Origin: RGIG3701 sp964438515
Lineage (GTDB): Bacteria; Planctomycetota; Planctomycetia; Pirellulales; Thermoguttaceae
Assembly (NCBI GenBank): GCA_964438515.1
Contig: CAYTLK010000009.1
Span: forward strand, 1 to 64,000
Direction: 5' to 3'
DNA: 64,000 nucleotides
Shown: in pieces, positions 26,393-35,041 of the stretch
Layout: each line of letters begins with the position of its first letter
Numbering within the stretch: the stretch's first letter is position 1
The notes under the pieces: generated by a model
What the model was told of the DNA's origin: nothing
The model's database searches: none
What the model saw: only the letters and a program-made list of their open reading frames with translations
Made by a program: the position numbers and the translations under genes

Positions 26393-27830
26393 ATGTCGGA
26401 AATCACTGGAAATCGCGAAAATGCTGCGGATCGTACGATTGCGGAACGTACGAACACAGAAAATTCGGCTGCGGAACGTTCGACTGCTGGAAATCCGACT
26501 GGAAATCCGGCTGCGGAACGTTCGGACGCTGGAAATCCGACGGTTGGAAATTCTGCGGCGGAACGCTTGTTTCAACGACTCCCGGCGCGTTACGTGATTG
26601 TGGGAGGAATGATTCTTCTCGCCGTCCTCAGTTCTTTGATTTTCAGCACTATTTTCAATGGAACGTCTGCCGCGGCGTCTCGCATCCCGCTTTTTTCCGG
26701 AAAAATCTTTACCGAAAACGAACTGATTCAGATCGAAATGGCGTTTGCGGAGGCGCAGCTCGCGGATTATACGATCGCAAACGGAACGGTGAGCGTTCCT
26801 CAACACAAGAAAAATCTGTATCTTCAAGCGTTGCGGAAACTCCCGATTTTCGAAGACGGAAAGGAAAACGAACCTTCCAAAGCAGGTTTCTGGGTTTCGG
26901 ATCGGGAACGAGAACAAGAGATTTTGCACGAAAAACAAAAAACGCTTGCGGCTCAAATTCGAACGTTTCATGGAATCGAAGACGCTCGGGTTCTTTTGGA
27001 CGTTTGCGAAACGAAAAATGGGTTTGTTCGGCAAAAACACGCATCGGCGTCCATCACAATCCGTTCTGTAAATCAGTACAATGTATCCGAAAACGACATT
27101 CAATCCATTTTGCACCTCGTCACGGGGGCCGTTTGCGGTCTCGCGGACTCGGATGTTGCAATCGTTGATACTCGTACGAATCAATCGTGGCGGATTCCTG
27201 AAAAAAAGACGGCGGATTCCTCTGTAAAAACGGAGGGCGCGGCGTCTGAGACGGCGGCGCAACCCACGAACATCGTGTTTCAGTCGGCGCGGGACGGAAG
27301 TGCGGCGGCGGGAAAAATGGACGCAGCGGCGCGCACGCTTTTGCAGTCGGATTCCAGCTCGTTTGCGGAAGACGGTTCCATTTCGTTTTCAAGCGACGCG
27401 CTCGTCGATTTGACGCCGCCGGAGGGCGAGCTGGTGTTTGCGCCGTCGGGAATTCAAATCGGCGGAAACGCAGAAGAATCGGTTTCGCCTACTGAAATGT
27501 CGCCGTTTACGCCCCCCGTTCGGGTGGTAGAAACGCCGGTCGCAACGTCGGGACAGAGACCGCGTGAGGTTTCCGCACTTCTGGCGCTCGTCGCCTGTTC
27601 CGTCATCGTGGTTTGCGGACTCGTTATTTATATGACGCGGCGGACGCTCATTCCCGCACCCGAAAAAAAGTCTCAAAAAAGAAACGCAGATTCCGTAAAA
27701 TCGCGCGGCGCCGAGACGCTGACCGAGTTCAATCCTGCGGAAACGCTCGTCGGAAACGCCGATTGCGTCGTTGCAAGAACGTCTTTGGAACCAAATTTGG
27801 GTTCAAACGGCGCAAAAATCGAAGCTCCCG
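26393..27830 (+). CDS. fliF: FliF-like MS-ring protein (partial, runs into gap)
   Basis: Start ATG at 26393 has GGGA nine bases before it; an in-frame ATG at 26384 lacks this. The visible 479 residues begin with a repetitive Asn/Ala/Glu stretch (SAAERS, AGNPT units), a membrane helix at about residues 66-86 (VIVGGMILLAVLSSLIFSTIF), and a FliF/YscJ domain: YTIANGTVSVPQHKK, ALRKLPIF, REREQEILHEKQKTLAAQI and ASITIRSVNQYNVSENDIQ, the family pattern. A second membrane helix (LLALVACSVIVVCGLVIYM) lies at about 407-425. The C-terminus, normally binding FliG, falls in the N gap. It forms the MS ring of the flagellar basal body; a non-flagellar type III ring cannot be fully excluded. Confidence 0.8.
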
Positions 27831-27930
27831 NNNNNNNNNNNNNNNNNNNNNNNNNNNNNNNNNNNNNNNNNNNNNNNNNNNNNNNNNNNNNNNNNNNNNN
27901 NNNNNNNNNNNNNNNNNNNNNNNNNNNNNN
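27831..27930. other. Scaffold gap of 100 N
   Basis: Exactly 100 undetermined bases, the usual placeholder for a gap of unknown size. The frame of fliF and of the next gene differ across it, so missing sequence holds the end of fliF and the start of the fliG-like gene, possibly more. Confidence 0.98.
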
Positions 27931-28629
27931 CGGCTGACGATTGAGTCGCGAATGCTCGCCTGTTCGACGCCGGATGAAGAAATTCTGAAAGAAGCAGCCT
28001 CCGCAATTCAGGAACATTTGAGCGTTTTGAATTCCGTAAAAGATTCTTCCTCTCGACCGGCCGAGACGTTTCAGGAGGAATCGAAGGAACGTGAAAAACG
28101 GGTAGAACGAGAGGAAAAAACGTCTGCGCCGCCGATGCGTCCGCGCGTGATTCGACCTTTGGCGGACGTTTTGCCGCAGCGTGTAACGCCGATGGAACCG
28201 GAAACGGAACAGAAAATCGAGCAAAAAACAGAAGTTTCAGCTGCGTCCGATTCCGAGACGAAAATGAATGAAAAAATGAATGAAAAAACCGAGACGAAAA
28301 ACGAGACGACGCTGGGAGTGGAGGTTCCGACGCTTGAGTTTGAGGAATTAAACGTTTTTACCGACACAGAATTGAGGCTAATTTTTTCTTCATGCGGTCA
28401 GCGGGACGCGATTTTGTCGCTTCTGGGGGCGGAACCCGGTTTTGTGGAGGCGATTCTTGCGCTTCTTCCGAAGGCGGAGGCCGACCAAGTGCGCCGAAAA
28501 CTGTCGCATCCAGGACGAATTCGGCTGACCGAGGTGGAAAATGCACGGGAACGAGTTCTGCAGGCGGCACGCCAGCTGATGATTCAGGGAAAAATTCAGG
28601 TTCCAGAAGCTCGAAACGCCACAGTTTGA
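27931..28629 (+). CDS. fliG: FliG-like motor switch protein (partial, starts in gap)
   Basis: The reading frame enters from the N gap. Its first residues (RLTIESRMLACSTPDEEILKEA) look like the end of a FliG N-terminal helical domain. A highly charged Glu/Lys/Thr-rich linker of about 100 residues follows, then a FliG C-terminal domain (about residues 130-230 of the visible part): FEELNVFTDTELRLIF, LSLLGAEPGFVEAILALL and GRIRLTEVENARERVLQAAR. The middle FliG domain with its EHPQ motif is not seen, so the protein is shorter and odder than usual. Same strand and order as fliF and fliH. Switch and torque functions are inferred from the family. Confidence 0.7.
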   Translation, partial: RLTIESRMLACSTPDEEILKEAASAIQEHLSVLNSVKDSSSRPAETFQEESKEREKRVEREEKTSAPPMRPRVIRPLADVLPQRVTPMEPETEQKIEQKTEVSAASDSETKMNEKMNEKTETKNETTLGVEVPTLEFEELNVFTDTELRLIFSSCGQRDAILSLLGAEPGFVEAILALLPKAEADQVRRKLSHPGRIRLTEVENARERVLQAARQLMIQGKIQVPEARNATV

Positions 28630-28650
28630 TATTTGCGCATCAAAAAAACC

Positions 28651-28875
28651 GTCAGAACGGCTGTCGGAGCGACTTCGAATGGTCGGCGGAACGACTGTCA
28701 GAAGACGGAACGACTTCGAACGGCTGACGGAACGACTTTCAGAACAACTGTCCGAATGAATAGCGGAACGTCAAAATGGCGGAAATGTAGAAACTTAGGA
28801 TGCTTGGATGATCGGACGTTTGAACGGTTGGTTGATCGGATAGTCGGATGGTCGGATGTTTGAACAGAGGATCGG
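28651..28875 (+). repeat. Degenerate repeats between fliG and fliH
   Basis: The 246-base spacer is made of imperfect repeats: units like CGGAACGACTTTCAGAA (28651-28765) and GATCGGATGGTCGGATGTTTG (written only in part elsewhere, 28800-28875). No gene is seen in it. Confidence 0.55.
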
Positions 28876-29613
28876 ATGGTCGAAAGTGAAAAAACGAATA
28901 TGAAAAATGAATCGTCGAACTCCCAGTCGAATTCACACCTCTTTAATTTCGAGGATTTCGGCTCACAGGCGCAGCAATACTTAGAATCGGTTCGGGAAAA
29001 AGCGCGTGAAATTCTTGAAAAATCGCTGCTGGAAGCACACACGAAAAGTGTGCAAATTTTAAAAGAGGCGGAACAGCTTCGGGAAAAAGCGCGTCAGGAA
29101 GGTTTTCAGGCGGGATTTCAGCAAGGAATGAACGACGCACAGGCGCAAATTGAGCCGGAAGTTCAAAATCGCGTGCGTCAGGAAGTGGAAATCGCCGTCG
29201 GAGAGTCGGAAAAATCGCTGCAAAAGATGCTTTTGGAACTGAAAAATCTCCGAATCGAGATGGTTGAAGCGTGGGAAAAAGAGTTTTTGCGCCTCGTGTG
29301 CCGGACTGCGCGCGTCGTTTTGCGGCACGAATTGGCGGCTGAACCGCAAATCTCACTGCAATGGATTCGTGAAACGTTCGAATTGTGTTCGGGCGAAAAC
29401 TCGCTCGTGCTGAAACTCAATCCCGAAGATGCGGCGCTCCTGAAAATCCCGCTCGAACGATTGTGTGCAGAATTCAATCTCCTCGGTCGGCTGGAAATTA
29501 AGCAGGATCCGACGTTTTCGAGGGGCGACTGCCTGCTGAAAACCGAGTCGGGAACGCTCGACCAGCGGTTGGACGTGCAGCTGGCGCGCATTGAGGAGGA
29601 ACTGCAATCATGA
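28876..29613 (+). CDS. fliH: Flagellar assembly protein FliH
   Basis: A 245-residue FliH. A polar N-terminus is followed by a long coiled coil with Ala/Glu/Gln heptads (about residues 30-120) including the GxxxG-like repeat GFQAGFQQGMNDAQA, and a C-terminal domain (about 130-235) with KEFLRLVCRTARVVLRHEL and KLNPEDAALLK. FliH holds the FliI ATPase at the export gate as a regulator. AGAGG is five bases before the ATG. The stop codon overlaps the fliI start (ATGA), so the two are translationally coupled, matching their complex. Confidence 0.85.
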   Translation: MVESEKTNMKNESSNSQSNSHLFNFEDFGSQAQQYLESVREKAREILEKSLLEAHTKSVQILKEAEQLREKARQEGFQAGFQQGMNDAQAQIEPEVQNRVRQEVEIAVGESEKSLQKMLLELKNLRIEMVEAWEKEFLRLVCRTARVVLRHELAAEPQISLQWIRETFELCSGENSLVLKLNPEDAALLKIPLERLCAEFNLLGRLEIKQDPTFSRGDCLLKTESGTLDQRLDVQLARIEEELQS

Positions 29614-30953
29614 ATCCAGCAACACTATTCAAACAAATGGATTCGATTCTTCCGACGGCCATTACAGGCGCGGTGCTTGAAACGGCGGGGACAACGGTGC
29701 GCGTCAGTGCGTTTCCTGCACCCATCGGGGCGCTTGCGGAAATTCGGCTCCGCGACCACTCCAATCTTTCGGCCGAGGTCATCGGTTTTCGCGATCAGAA
29801 TGCTATTTTGTATCCGCTTCAATCGATGCATGGAATTCGGCGCGGCGACCCGGTTCGACTGGTTCAAACGACGCCCTGGCTCACGGTCGGCGAAGGAATG
29901 CTCGGAAAAGTGCTGGACGCACGCGGCCGAGTAATGGAAGAAATGAGTGTTTCTGCCGCAGAATCGTTTCAAAGTTCCGAATTTCAGAACCGTTTGAAAA
30001 CTGAACGGATTCCATTCCATCGGGAAGCTCCGAAGGCGTTTCAGCGTCCTCGAATCACGACACCGATTTCGACGGGAGTTCGGGCGATCGACGCACTTTT
30101 GACGCTCGGAGAGGGACAGCGAGTCGGGATTTTTGCGGGTTCCGGCGTCGGAAAAAGCACCCTTTTGGGGATGATTGCACGTTACACCAATGCAGACGTC
30201 ATCGTCATCGGCCTCGTCGGCGAACGAGGGCGCGAAGTAAATGATTTTCTCGAACGGGATTTGGGTCCGGAAGGGCGAAAACGCAGCGTCGTGATTGCGG
30301 CGACGAGCGACGAACCCGCGATTTTACGTGTTCGAGCGGCTCAAACGGCCACCGCCGTTGCGGAGTATTTTCGAGATTGCGGGAAAAATGTGCTGTTTTT
30401 GATGGATTCGCTGACCCGATTTGCAATGGCGCAGCGTGAAATCGGTCTGGCAGGCGGCGAACCTGCGACTCGAAACGGCTATCCGCCGTCGGTTTTTGCG
30501 ATGCTTCCGGCGCTCGTGGAACGTACTGGCCGAACGAAAACGGGAAGTATTACTGCAATGTATACGGTTCTTGTAGAAGGGGACGACGAAAACGAGCCGA
30601 TCGCCGACACGGTGCGAGGGTTGCTGGACGGTCACATCTGGCTTTCCAGAAAAATCGCCGCCGCGGGTCTCTACCCGGCAATCGACGTTCCTGCAAGCAT
30701 CAGCCGCCTGATGAAAGATATTTGTAGCGAAAAACAACAAAAAACCGCAAATGAGGTGCGCGCGATGATTGCGCTGTGGAGGGAGTTCCAGGATATTCTT
30801 TCCATTAATGCGTACAAACGCGGTTCCAATCCGGCGTTGGACGCGGCGTTGGAGAAAAAGAAGGCGATTATTGAGTTTCTGCGACAAAAAACAACAGAAC
30901 CGTCAGATTTAACGACTGCCGTCCGCGAAATGACGGAAATGATGGAAAAATAA
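29610..30953 (+). CDS. fliI: Flagellum-specific ATPase FliI
   Basis: A 447-residue FliI ATPase that powers type III flagellar export. Seen: N-terminal beta barrel (about residues 1-95), Walker A GSGVGKST near residue 174, VGERGREVNDFLERD, the Walker B LFLMDSLTRFAMAQREIGL, and TGSITAMYTVLVEGDDENEP with the arginine-finger region ISRLMKDI near 370. Length and motifs are normal. Its start overlaps the fliH stop by four bases. No fliJ follows; after 84 bases the strand switches to the SNF2 gene. The cluster fliF-fliG-fliH-fliI is the core of the order seen in many flagellar operons. Confidence 0.93.
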   Translation: MNPATLFKQMDSILPTAITGAVLETAGTTVRVSAFPAPIGALAEIRLRDHSNLSAEVIGFRDQNAILYPLQSMHGIRRGDPVRLVQTTPWLTVGEGMLGKVLDARGRVMEEMSVSAAESFQSSEFQNRLKTERIPFHREAPKAFQRPRITTPISTGVRAIDALLTLGEGQRVGIFAGSGVGKSTLLGMIARYTNADVIVIGLVGERGREVNDFLERDLGPEGRKRSVVIAATSDEPAILRVRAAQTATAVAEYFRDCGKNVLFLMDSLTRFAMAQREIGLAGGEPATRNGYPPSVFAMLPALVERTGRTKTGSITAMYTVLVEGDDENEPIADTVRGLLDGHIWLSRKIAAAGLYPAIDVPASISRLMKDICSEKQQKTANEVRAMIALWREFQDILSINAYKRGSNPALDAALEKKKAIIEFLRQKTTEPSDLTTAVREMTEMMEK

Positions 30954-31037
30954 ACGGAATTTTCAAAATAAAACAGTAAATCGGAACCAATAAATCAAAA
31001 ACAGTAAATCGGAAACCATCTTTCAGAAACGACGAAT

Positions 31038-33173
31038 CTAAAAACGATGAATCGCGCCCTTCGGACTCTTGAGTTTGAACAATCCGAACACTTCGTCCTG
31101 TGTCAAACCCAGCTTCTTCGGCTGCTCGCGCGACCCGGAAAGAATGGTTTCGAATAACGCACGTTTTTCTTCAAGGATTCGGTTGATTCGTTCCTCAATC
31201 GTGTTGAGCATCAAAAACCGCGTAATCGTCACCGCGCCTTTCACGCCGATTCGGTGCGCACGATTGATCGCCTGGTCCTCAACCGCCGGATTCCACCAGC
31301 GGTCAAACAGAAATACATAATTGCAAAACTGCAAATTCAGTCCGACGGCTCCCGTCGCGTAACTCATTAAAAGTACGTGACTTTCCGGCGTGTTTTTGAA
31401 CTTCTGAATCACCGCGTCGCGGTGAGACGCAGGGATTTTTCCGTGATATTCGAGCGCTCCGAAACGTTCCAGATGTTTTTTGAGACGAAAAATCGTTTCG
31501 GTCCACTGGCTGAATACGATTGCTTTCCGACCGCTCGCAGCAATTTCCTCCAAATCGGCCTCGAGGCGCTGCAATTTCGGACTGTCGCCGGTACACGGAT
31601 CGAAATTACAAATCTGTTTCAGACGAAGCACGAGTTCAAAAACGTGCTGAATCGTAATGGATTCTCCCATTTCCGAGAGCCGAACGGCCCCCTGCGACTC
31701 CGCCATCGAGTAAGTTTCCTGCTGTTCTGCCGTCATAAAAAGTTCTGCGTCGCGATAGAGCCGCGGCGGCATATCCTTCTGCACCACGTCTTTCGTTCTG
31801 CGCAAAATGTAATCCTGCACGGCCCGTCCCATCACCGTCGGTTTCATGTCGTTGCTTAAAAATCCCGGATACAAAAACTCGAAAATCCCCACCAAATCGT
31901 CGGGAGAGTTTTCGATCGGCGTGCCGGTGAGCGCCCAATTTCGGGAGCGCGAAATACTTCGAGCCGCCACAGAAGTTGCGCTTCGTACATTTTTAATCTT
32001 CTGCGACTCGTCGAGAACCACAAGGTCGAAGTGCTTCGGAATCCCTTTTTTGGGCGCATAAATGTCGCGATCGCGGTGCAGAAGTTCGTAATTTGCGATT
32101 TTTACGGGAATATCCTGCAATCCCCACTGCCACTCACGCCGCACACGGTCTCCCTGAATAATAATCGCTGGGATTTCGGGCGCCCACACTTCAAACTCCC
32201 GCTTCCAGTTCGTCACGAGCGGCTTCGGACAGACAAAAAGGACGTTTCGAATGTCGCCGTTTCGCAGCAAAAGACGCACCGTCGTAATCGCCTGCATCGT
32301 TTTTCCGAGTCCCATCTCGTCCGCAAGAATCGCCGCGTCGCGGGAATACAAGAACGAAACGCCCTCCCACTGATAGTGAAACGGTACAAAAGGAAAAACC
32401 AGATTTTTATCCGTATAAAGCTGTTCGAGCGGCGGCTGAAGCAAGTAACGCAGCCGATCTTCCAGCTTGATGAGATTTTTCGGCGGAAGCAGATGCGTGA
32501 GACTCTCCGGAACGCTCTGCTGAAGCGTCATCGACCCCGAATCGCCCGCATTTTCCGCATTTTCTAAACCTTCCGCACCGTTTAAACCACCCGTACCGTC
32601 CGAGTCGGAACCTTCTATATTTCCCGCATCTTCCGCATTTTCGCCCTCCGGAAGATCCAGCGAGTCGGGAGACGCGCCGTCTGGAAGCAGTTCGCCCTCA
32701 TTGAAATTTTCGGGGTTCCGATTCCCGCACGGACGTTCTTTTTCGCACGCATCTTCTTCATCTTGCGCGCTCCCCGGTGCGTTTTCATCCCAAGGAAGCT
32801 GCGCGTCTTCCGGCAAAAAACCTTGAGAATCGGCCGAATTTTCGTCTGACTCGGAGGGATTTCCGGACTTTTTTCCGTCTTTCTCTCCGTTTAACCACCC
32901 GTTTTCTCCTCCATTTTCACCGCTGTTTTTCTCCCCCTCTTTTTTCTCGTTCGGCTTGCAGAGTTCTGCCGGGTCTCCGAAATAAAAGCTGCTTACAGGA
33001 ATGTTCGGCGGCGAGATTTTCACCGTCAGCGCCTGCGGAGCACGAATGACCGAAGAAATCGAACACAATTCAATTTTCGGTGCTCGATTCATCGCAACAT
33101 TCCACCCCAGCGTGAGTTCCGTCACGCGAGCTTTAGGAGGATTAAGCGTCAAAACCTGAATAGTTTCCATCAT
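31038..33173 (-). CDS. SNF2-family DNA helicase/ATPase
   Basis: A 711-residue SNF2/RapA-type ATPase. An N-terminal part (about residues 1-80) leads to a Gly/Asn/Glu/Asp-rich low-complexity insert of about 140 residues (for example GENGGENGWLNGEKDG). The SNF2 core starts near 250: FHYQWEGVSFLYSRDA, Walker A DEMGLGKTMQA near 287, LFVCPKPLVTNWKREF, motif II VVLDESQKIKN near 387 (DESQ, not the common DEAH), ALTGTPIEN, and the helicase C part KAIVFSQWTETIFRLKKHLE with QAINRAHRIGVKG. These proteins track on DNA and remodel protein complexes. It follows the conserved hypothetical by 43 bases and the HpnH-like gene, so it is in a three-gene transcript. Confidence 0.9.
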   Translation of the reverse strand: MMETIQVLTLNPPKARVTELTLGWNVAMNRAPKIELCSISSVIRAPQALTVKISPPNIPVSSFYFGDPAELCKPNEKKEGEKNSGENGGENGWLNGEKDGKKSGNPSESDENSADSQGFLPEDAQLPWDENAPGSAQDEEDACEKERPCGNRNPENFNEGELLPDGASPDSLDLPEGENAEDAGNIEGSDSDGTGGLNGAEGLENAENAGDSGSMTLQQSVPESLTHLLPPKNLIKLEDRLRYLLQPPLEQLYTDKNLVFPFVPFHYQWEGVSFLYSRDAAILADEMGLGKTMQAITTVRLLLRNGDIRNVLFVCPKPLVTNWKREFEVWAPEIPAIIIQGDRVRREWQWGLQDIPVKIANYELLHRDRDIYAPKKGIPKHFDLVVLDESQKIKNVRSATSVAARSISRSRNWALTGTPIENSPDDLVGIFEFLYPGFLSNDMKPTVMGRAVQDYILRRTKDVVQKDMPPRLYRDAELFMTAEQQETYSMAESQGAVRLSEMGESITIQHVFELVLRLKQICNFDPCTGDSPKLQRLEADLEEIAASGRKAIVFSQWTETIFRLKKHLERFGALEYHGKIPASHRDAVIQKFKNTPESHVLLMSYATGAVGLNLQFCNYVFLFDRWWNPAVEDQAINRAHRIGVKGAVTITRFLMLNTIEERINRILEEKRALFETILSGSREQPKKLGLTQDEVFGLFKLKSPKGAIHRF

Positions 33174-33216
33174 GGAGCCATCTAAAAAAGAGAAAAATCT
33201 GCGTTTGTTTTATAAT

Positions 33217-33735
33217 TTAAATACCTTTTTGCGCCTCGAGAATTGCACTGCGAATACGTTCAAAAGGTTCCATAAAATCAAATTCAATCACGAGTTCCTG
33301 AAGCACTCGCCGCGTCGCGGAAATGTCGTCCGGATGTTCCGGAAGCCCCGACAAAATCTGCTTTTTATTCCACAAAATCCGATCTTCAGGAGGTTCTGCC
33401 GGATTTTCACCCGCATCTTCGACGAGAATCGTCGGAATGGAAACGAGCGGACGCACACACATCGCGCACACTTGATCGAAACAGACGATTTTCGGCAGAA
33501 TTTTCGACTTTTCGATTAACGTACGCGCTATTTGTTCGCCGTACAAGTAGGGTTTGAGGGTGTTTCCGTACAGAATTTCCTGCGCCCGATTGGGTTTCAC
33601 GGGAGCCGTACAATGGAATTCGACCGGACGCCCCGCCGGGTTCAAGATCAAATACCCCCCAAAAAGTCCGTGCGACGCCTCGTCCACCACCGTTAAAAAC
33701 CCGATGGCCGCTTTCGTAAAATCATTTTCAGACAC
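33217..33735 (-). CDS. Conserved planctomycete hypothetical protein
   Basis: A 172-residue soluble protein of a family I associate with planctomycetes: DEASHGLFGGYLILNPAGRPVEFHCTAP-type opening, TLKPYLYGEQIARTLIEKSKI, a CFDQVCAMCVRPL segment and a C-terminal helical part ending EPFERIRSAILEAQKGI. A CxxMC-like pair is the only obvious functional hint. No signal peptide. It sits 43 bases before the SNF2 gene and 86 bases after the HpnH-like gene, all on the minus strand, so it may cooperate with the helicase. Function unknown. Confidence 0.75.
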   Translation of the reverse strand: MSENDFTKAAIGFLTVVDEASHGLFGGYLILNPAGRPVEFHCTAPVKPNRAQEILYGNTLKPYLYGEQIARTLIEKSKILPKIVCFDQVCAMCVRPLVSIPTILVEDAGENPAEPPEDRILWNKKQILSGLPEHPDDISATRRVLQELVIEFDFMEPFERIRSAILEAQKGI

Positions 33736-33821
33736 TTTTTCTTAAACTCCCCAAATCACCCAAAACACTTAAATTCCCCAAAATTCAACCGTTTTTCAGC
33801 TTCCAACCCGTTTTTCCGTTT

Positions 33822-34850
33822 TTAAATCCAACCCATCTGCCAGAAGAATGTTTTCAGTCCCAAAATGGGATTTTTGGTGCTGACGAAAACCGCTCCGGGT
33901 TCGAAACCGCAGTGCATCATGCAGTTCGCGCATCGAGGATCCGTACCGCCGGGTCCGAGCGCCTCCCAGTCGGTTTTTTCGAGGAGTTCGCGATACGTTG
34001 CGTAATGCGCGTCGGTGAGGAGGTAGCACGGCCCCTTCCATCCGCAGACGTTGCGCGTCGGATTGGCCCAAGCGGCACACGGAAGGGAGCGGCGCCCAGT
34101 CAAAAAATCCATGTAAAGCGGCGTTGCACCGAGTTTTTTCCCTTTCAGGCGCTTTTCGAGTTCCCGAAAACGAGCCTGCGTTTCTTCACGATGAAGAAAA
34201 AGAGCGTCCGACGCGCCGTTTTCGAACGTTTCGTAAGCGTAAGCCGGCGCAAGCATCATGCTGCAGACGCCGAGCGACTCGAGGAAATTGCAAAGTTCCA
34301 CGATTTCATCTACGGACGATTCTTTATAAAGCGTTGTGTTGGTACAAACCTGAAATCCCGCAGCAACCGCCGCTTTTACGCCTTCGACCGCCGCGGCCCA
34401 CACGCCTGTGCGCGAGGTGGAAGCGTCGTGATTCTTTTCCATTCCGTCCAAATGTACGTTAATGAAAAAATGCGTCGTCGGGCGGAACGTTCCTTCGTCG
34501 ATGTGCTTTTTCAGCATGAGTCCATTCGTACATAAATAGACGTGACGCCGCTGAACGAACGTGAGTTCCCGAACGAGGTCTCCAATTTGCGGATAAATCA
34601 ACGGTTCCCCGCCGCAGATGCTGACGACCGGCGCGCCGCACTCGCGTGCAGAATTCAAACATTCCTCAAGGGAAAGCATTTCGGTCATATGATCCGCATA
34701 TTCCCTGATTCTTCCGCAGCCGACGCAGTGTAAATTGCATTTGAACAGCGGCTCAAGCATCAAAACCAGAGGGAATTTCTTCACGCCGCGCAATTTCTTT
34801 CCCAGAATATAACGCGTCATGGAAGTGGTGAGTGAAAGCGGAAAACGCAT
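33822..34850 (-). CDS. hpnH: HpnH-like radical SAM protein (adenosylhopene transferase type)
   Basis: A 342-residue radical SAM enzyme with the cluster motif CNLHCVGC (Cys38, Cys42, Cys45) and the following GGEPLIYPQI and TNGLMLKKHI segments; the C-terminal part has further cysteines (CAAWANPTRNVCGWKG, DPRCANCMMHCGFEP) as in HpnH proteins, which add adenosyl groups to hopanoids. The similar opening EPLFKCNLHCVGCGRI agrees with that family. A hopanoid role also fits the squalene/phytoene synthase gene at 43208. It is the first gene of the hpnH-hypothetical-SNF2 group. Substrate assignment is by family only. Confidence 0.82.
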   Translation of the reverse strand: MRFPLSLTTSMTRYILGKKLRGVKKFPLVLMLEPLFKCNLHCVGCGRIREYADHMTEMLSLEECLNSARECGAPVVSICGGEPLIYPQIGDLVRELTFVQRRHVYLCTNGLMLKKHIDEGTFRPTTHFFINVHLDGMEKNHDASTSRTGVWAAAVEGVKAAVAAGFQVCTNTTLYKESSVDEIVELCNFLESLGVCSMMLAPAYAYETFENGASDALFLHREETQARFRELEKRLKGKKLGATPLYMDFLTGRRSLPCAAWANPTRNVCGWKGPCYLLTDAHYATYRELLEKTDWEALGPGGTDPRCANCMMHCGFEPGAVFVSTKNPILGLKTFFWQMGWI

Positions 34851-34941
34851 AATAAAAACCTGTTCTACTTCTATTTTTTAAAATATCCAAATTTTCCGGG
34901 TGTGGGGTCTGGGGAGAGGGACGGCTTGCAAAAAACTTTTT

Positions 34942-35041
34942 CCCGTACTGTCGTTACGATCGTGAGAGGGAAACATTTTGAATGTTGTTTCCCTCTCAGA
35001 CTCTCCTTTCAAAAACTTTTTAATATTGTGTTTTTAAAACC
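34942..35041 (-). repeat. Two-hairpin 3' element, copy C3
   Basis: Sense-oriented to rseP; it begins at the rseP stop codon. Small hairpin AAAAAC to GTTTTT, then arms GAGAGGGAAAC and GTTTCCCTCTC (34964-34997), then CACGATCG and TACGG in the tail. Nearly identical to C2 over about 70 bases. Confidence 0.8.
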
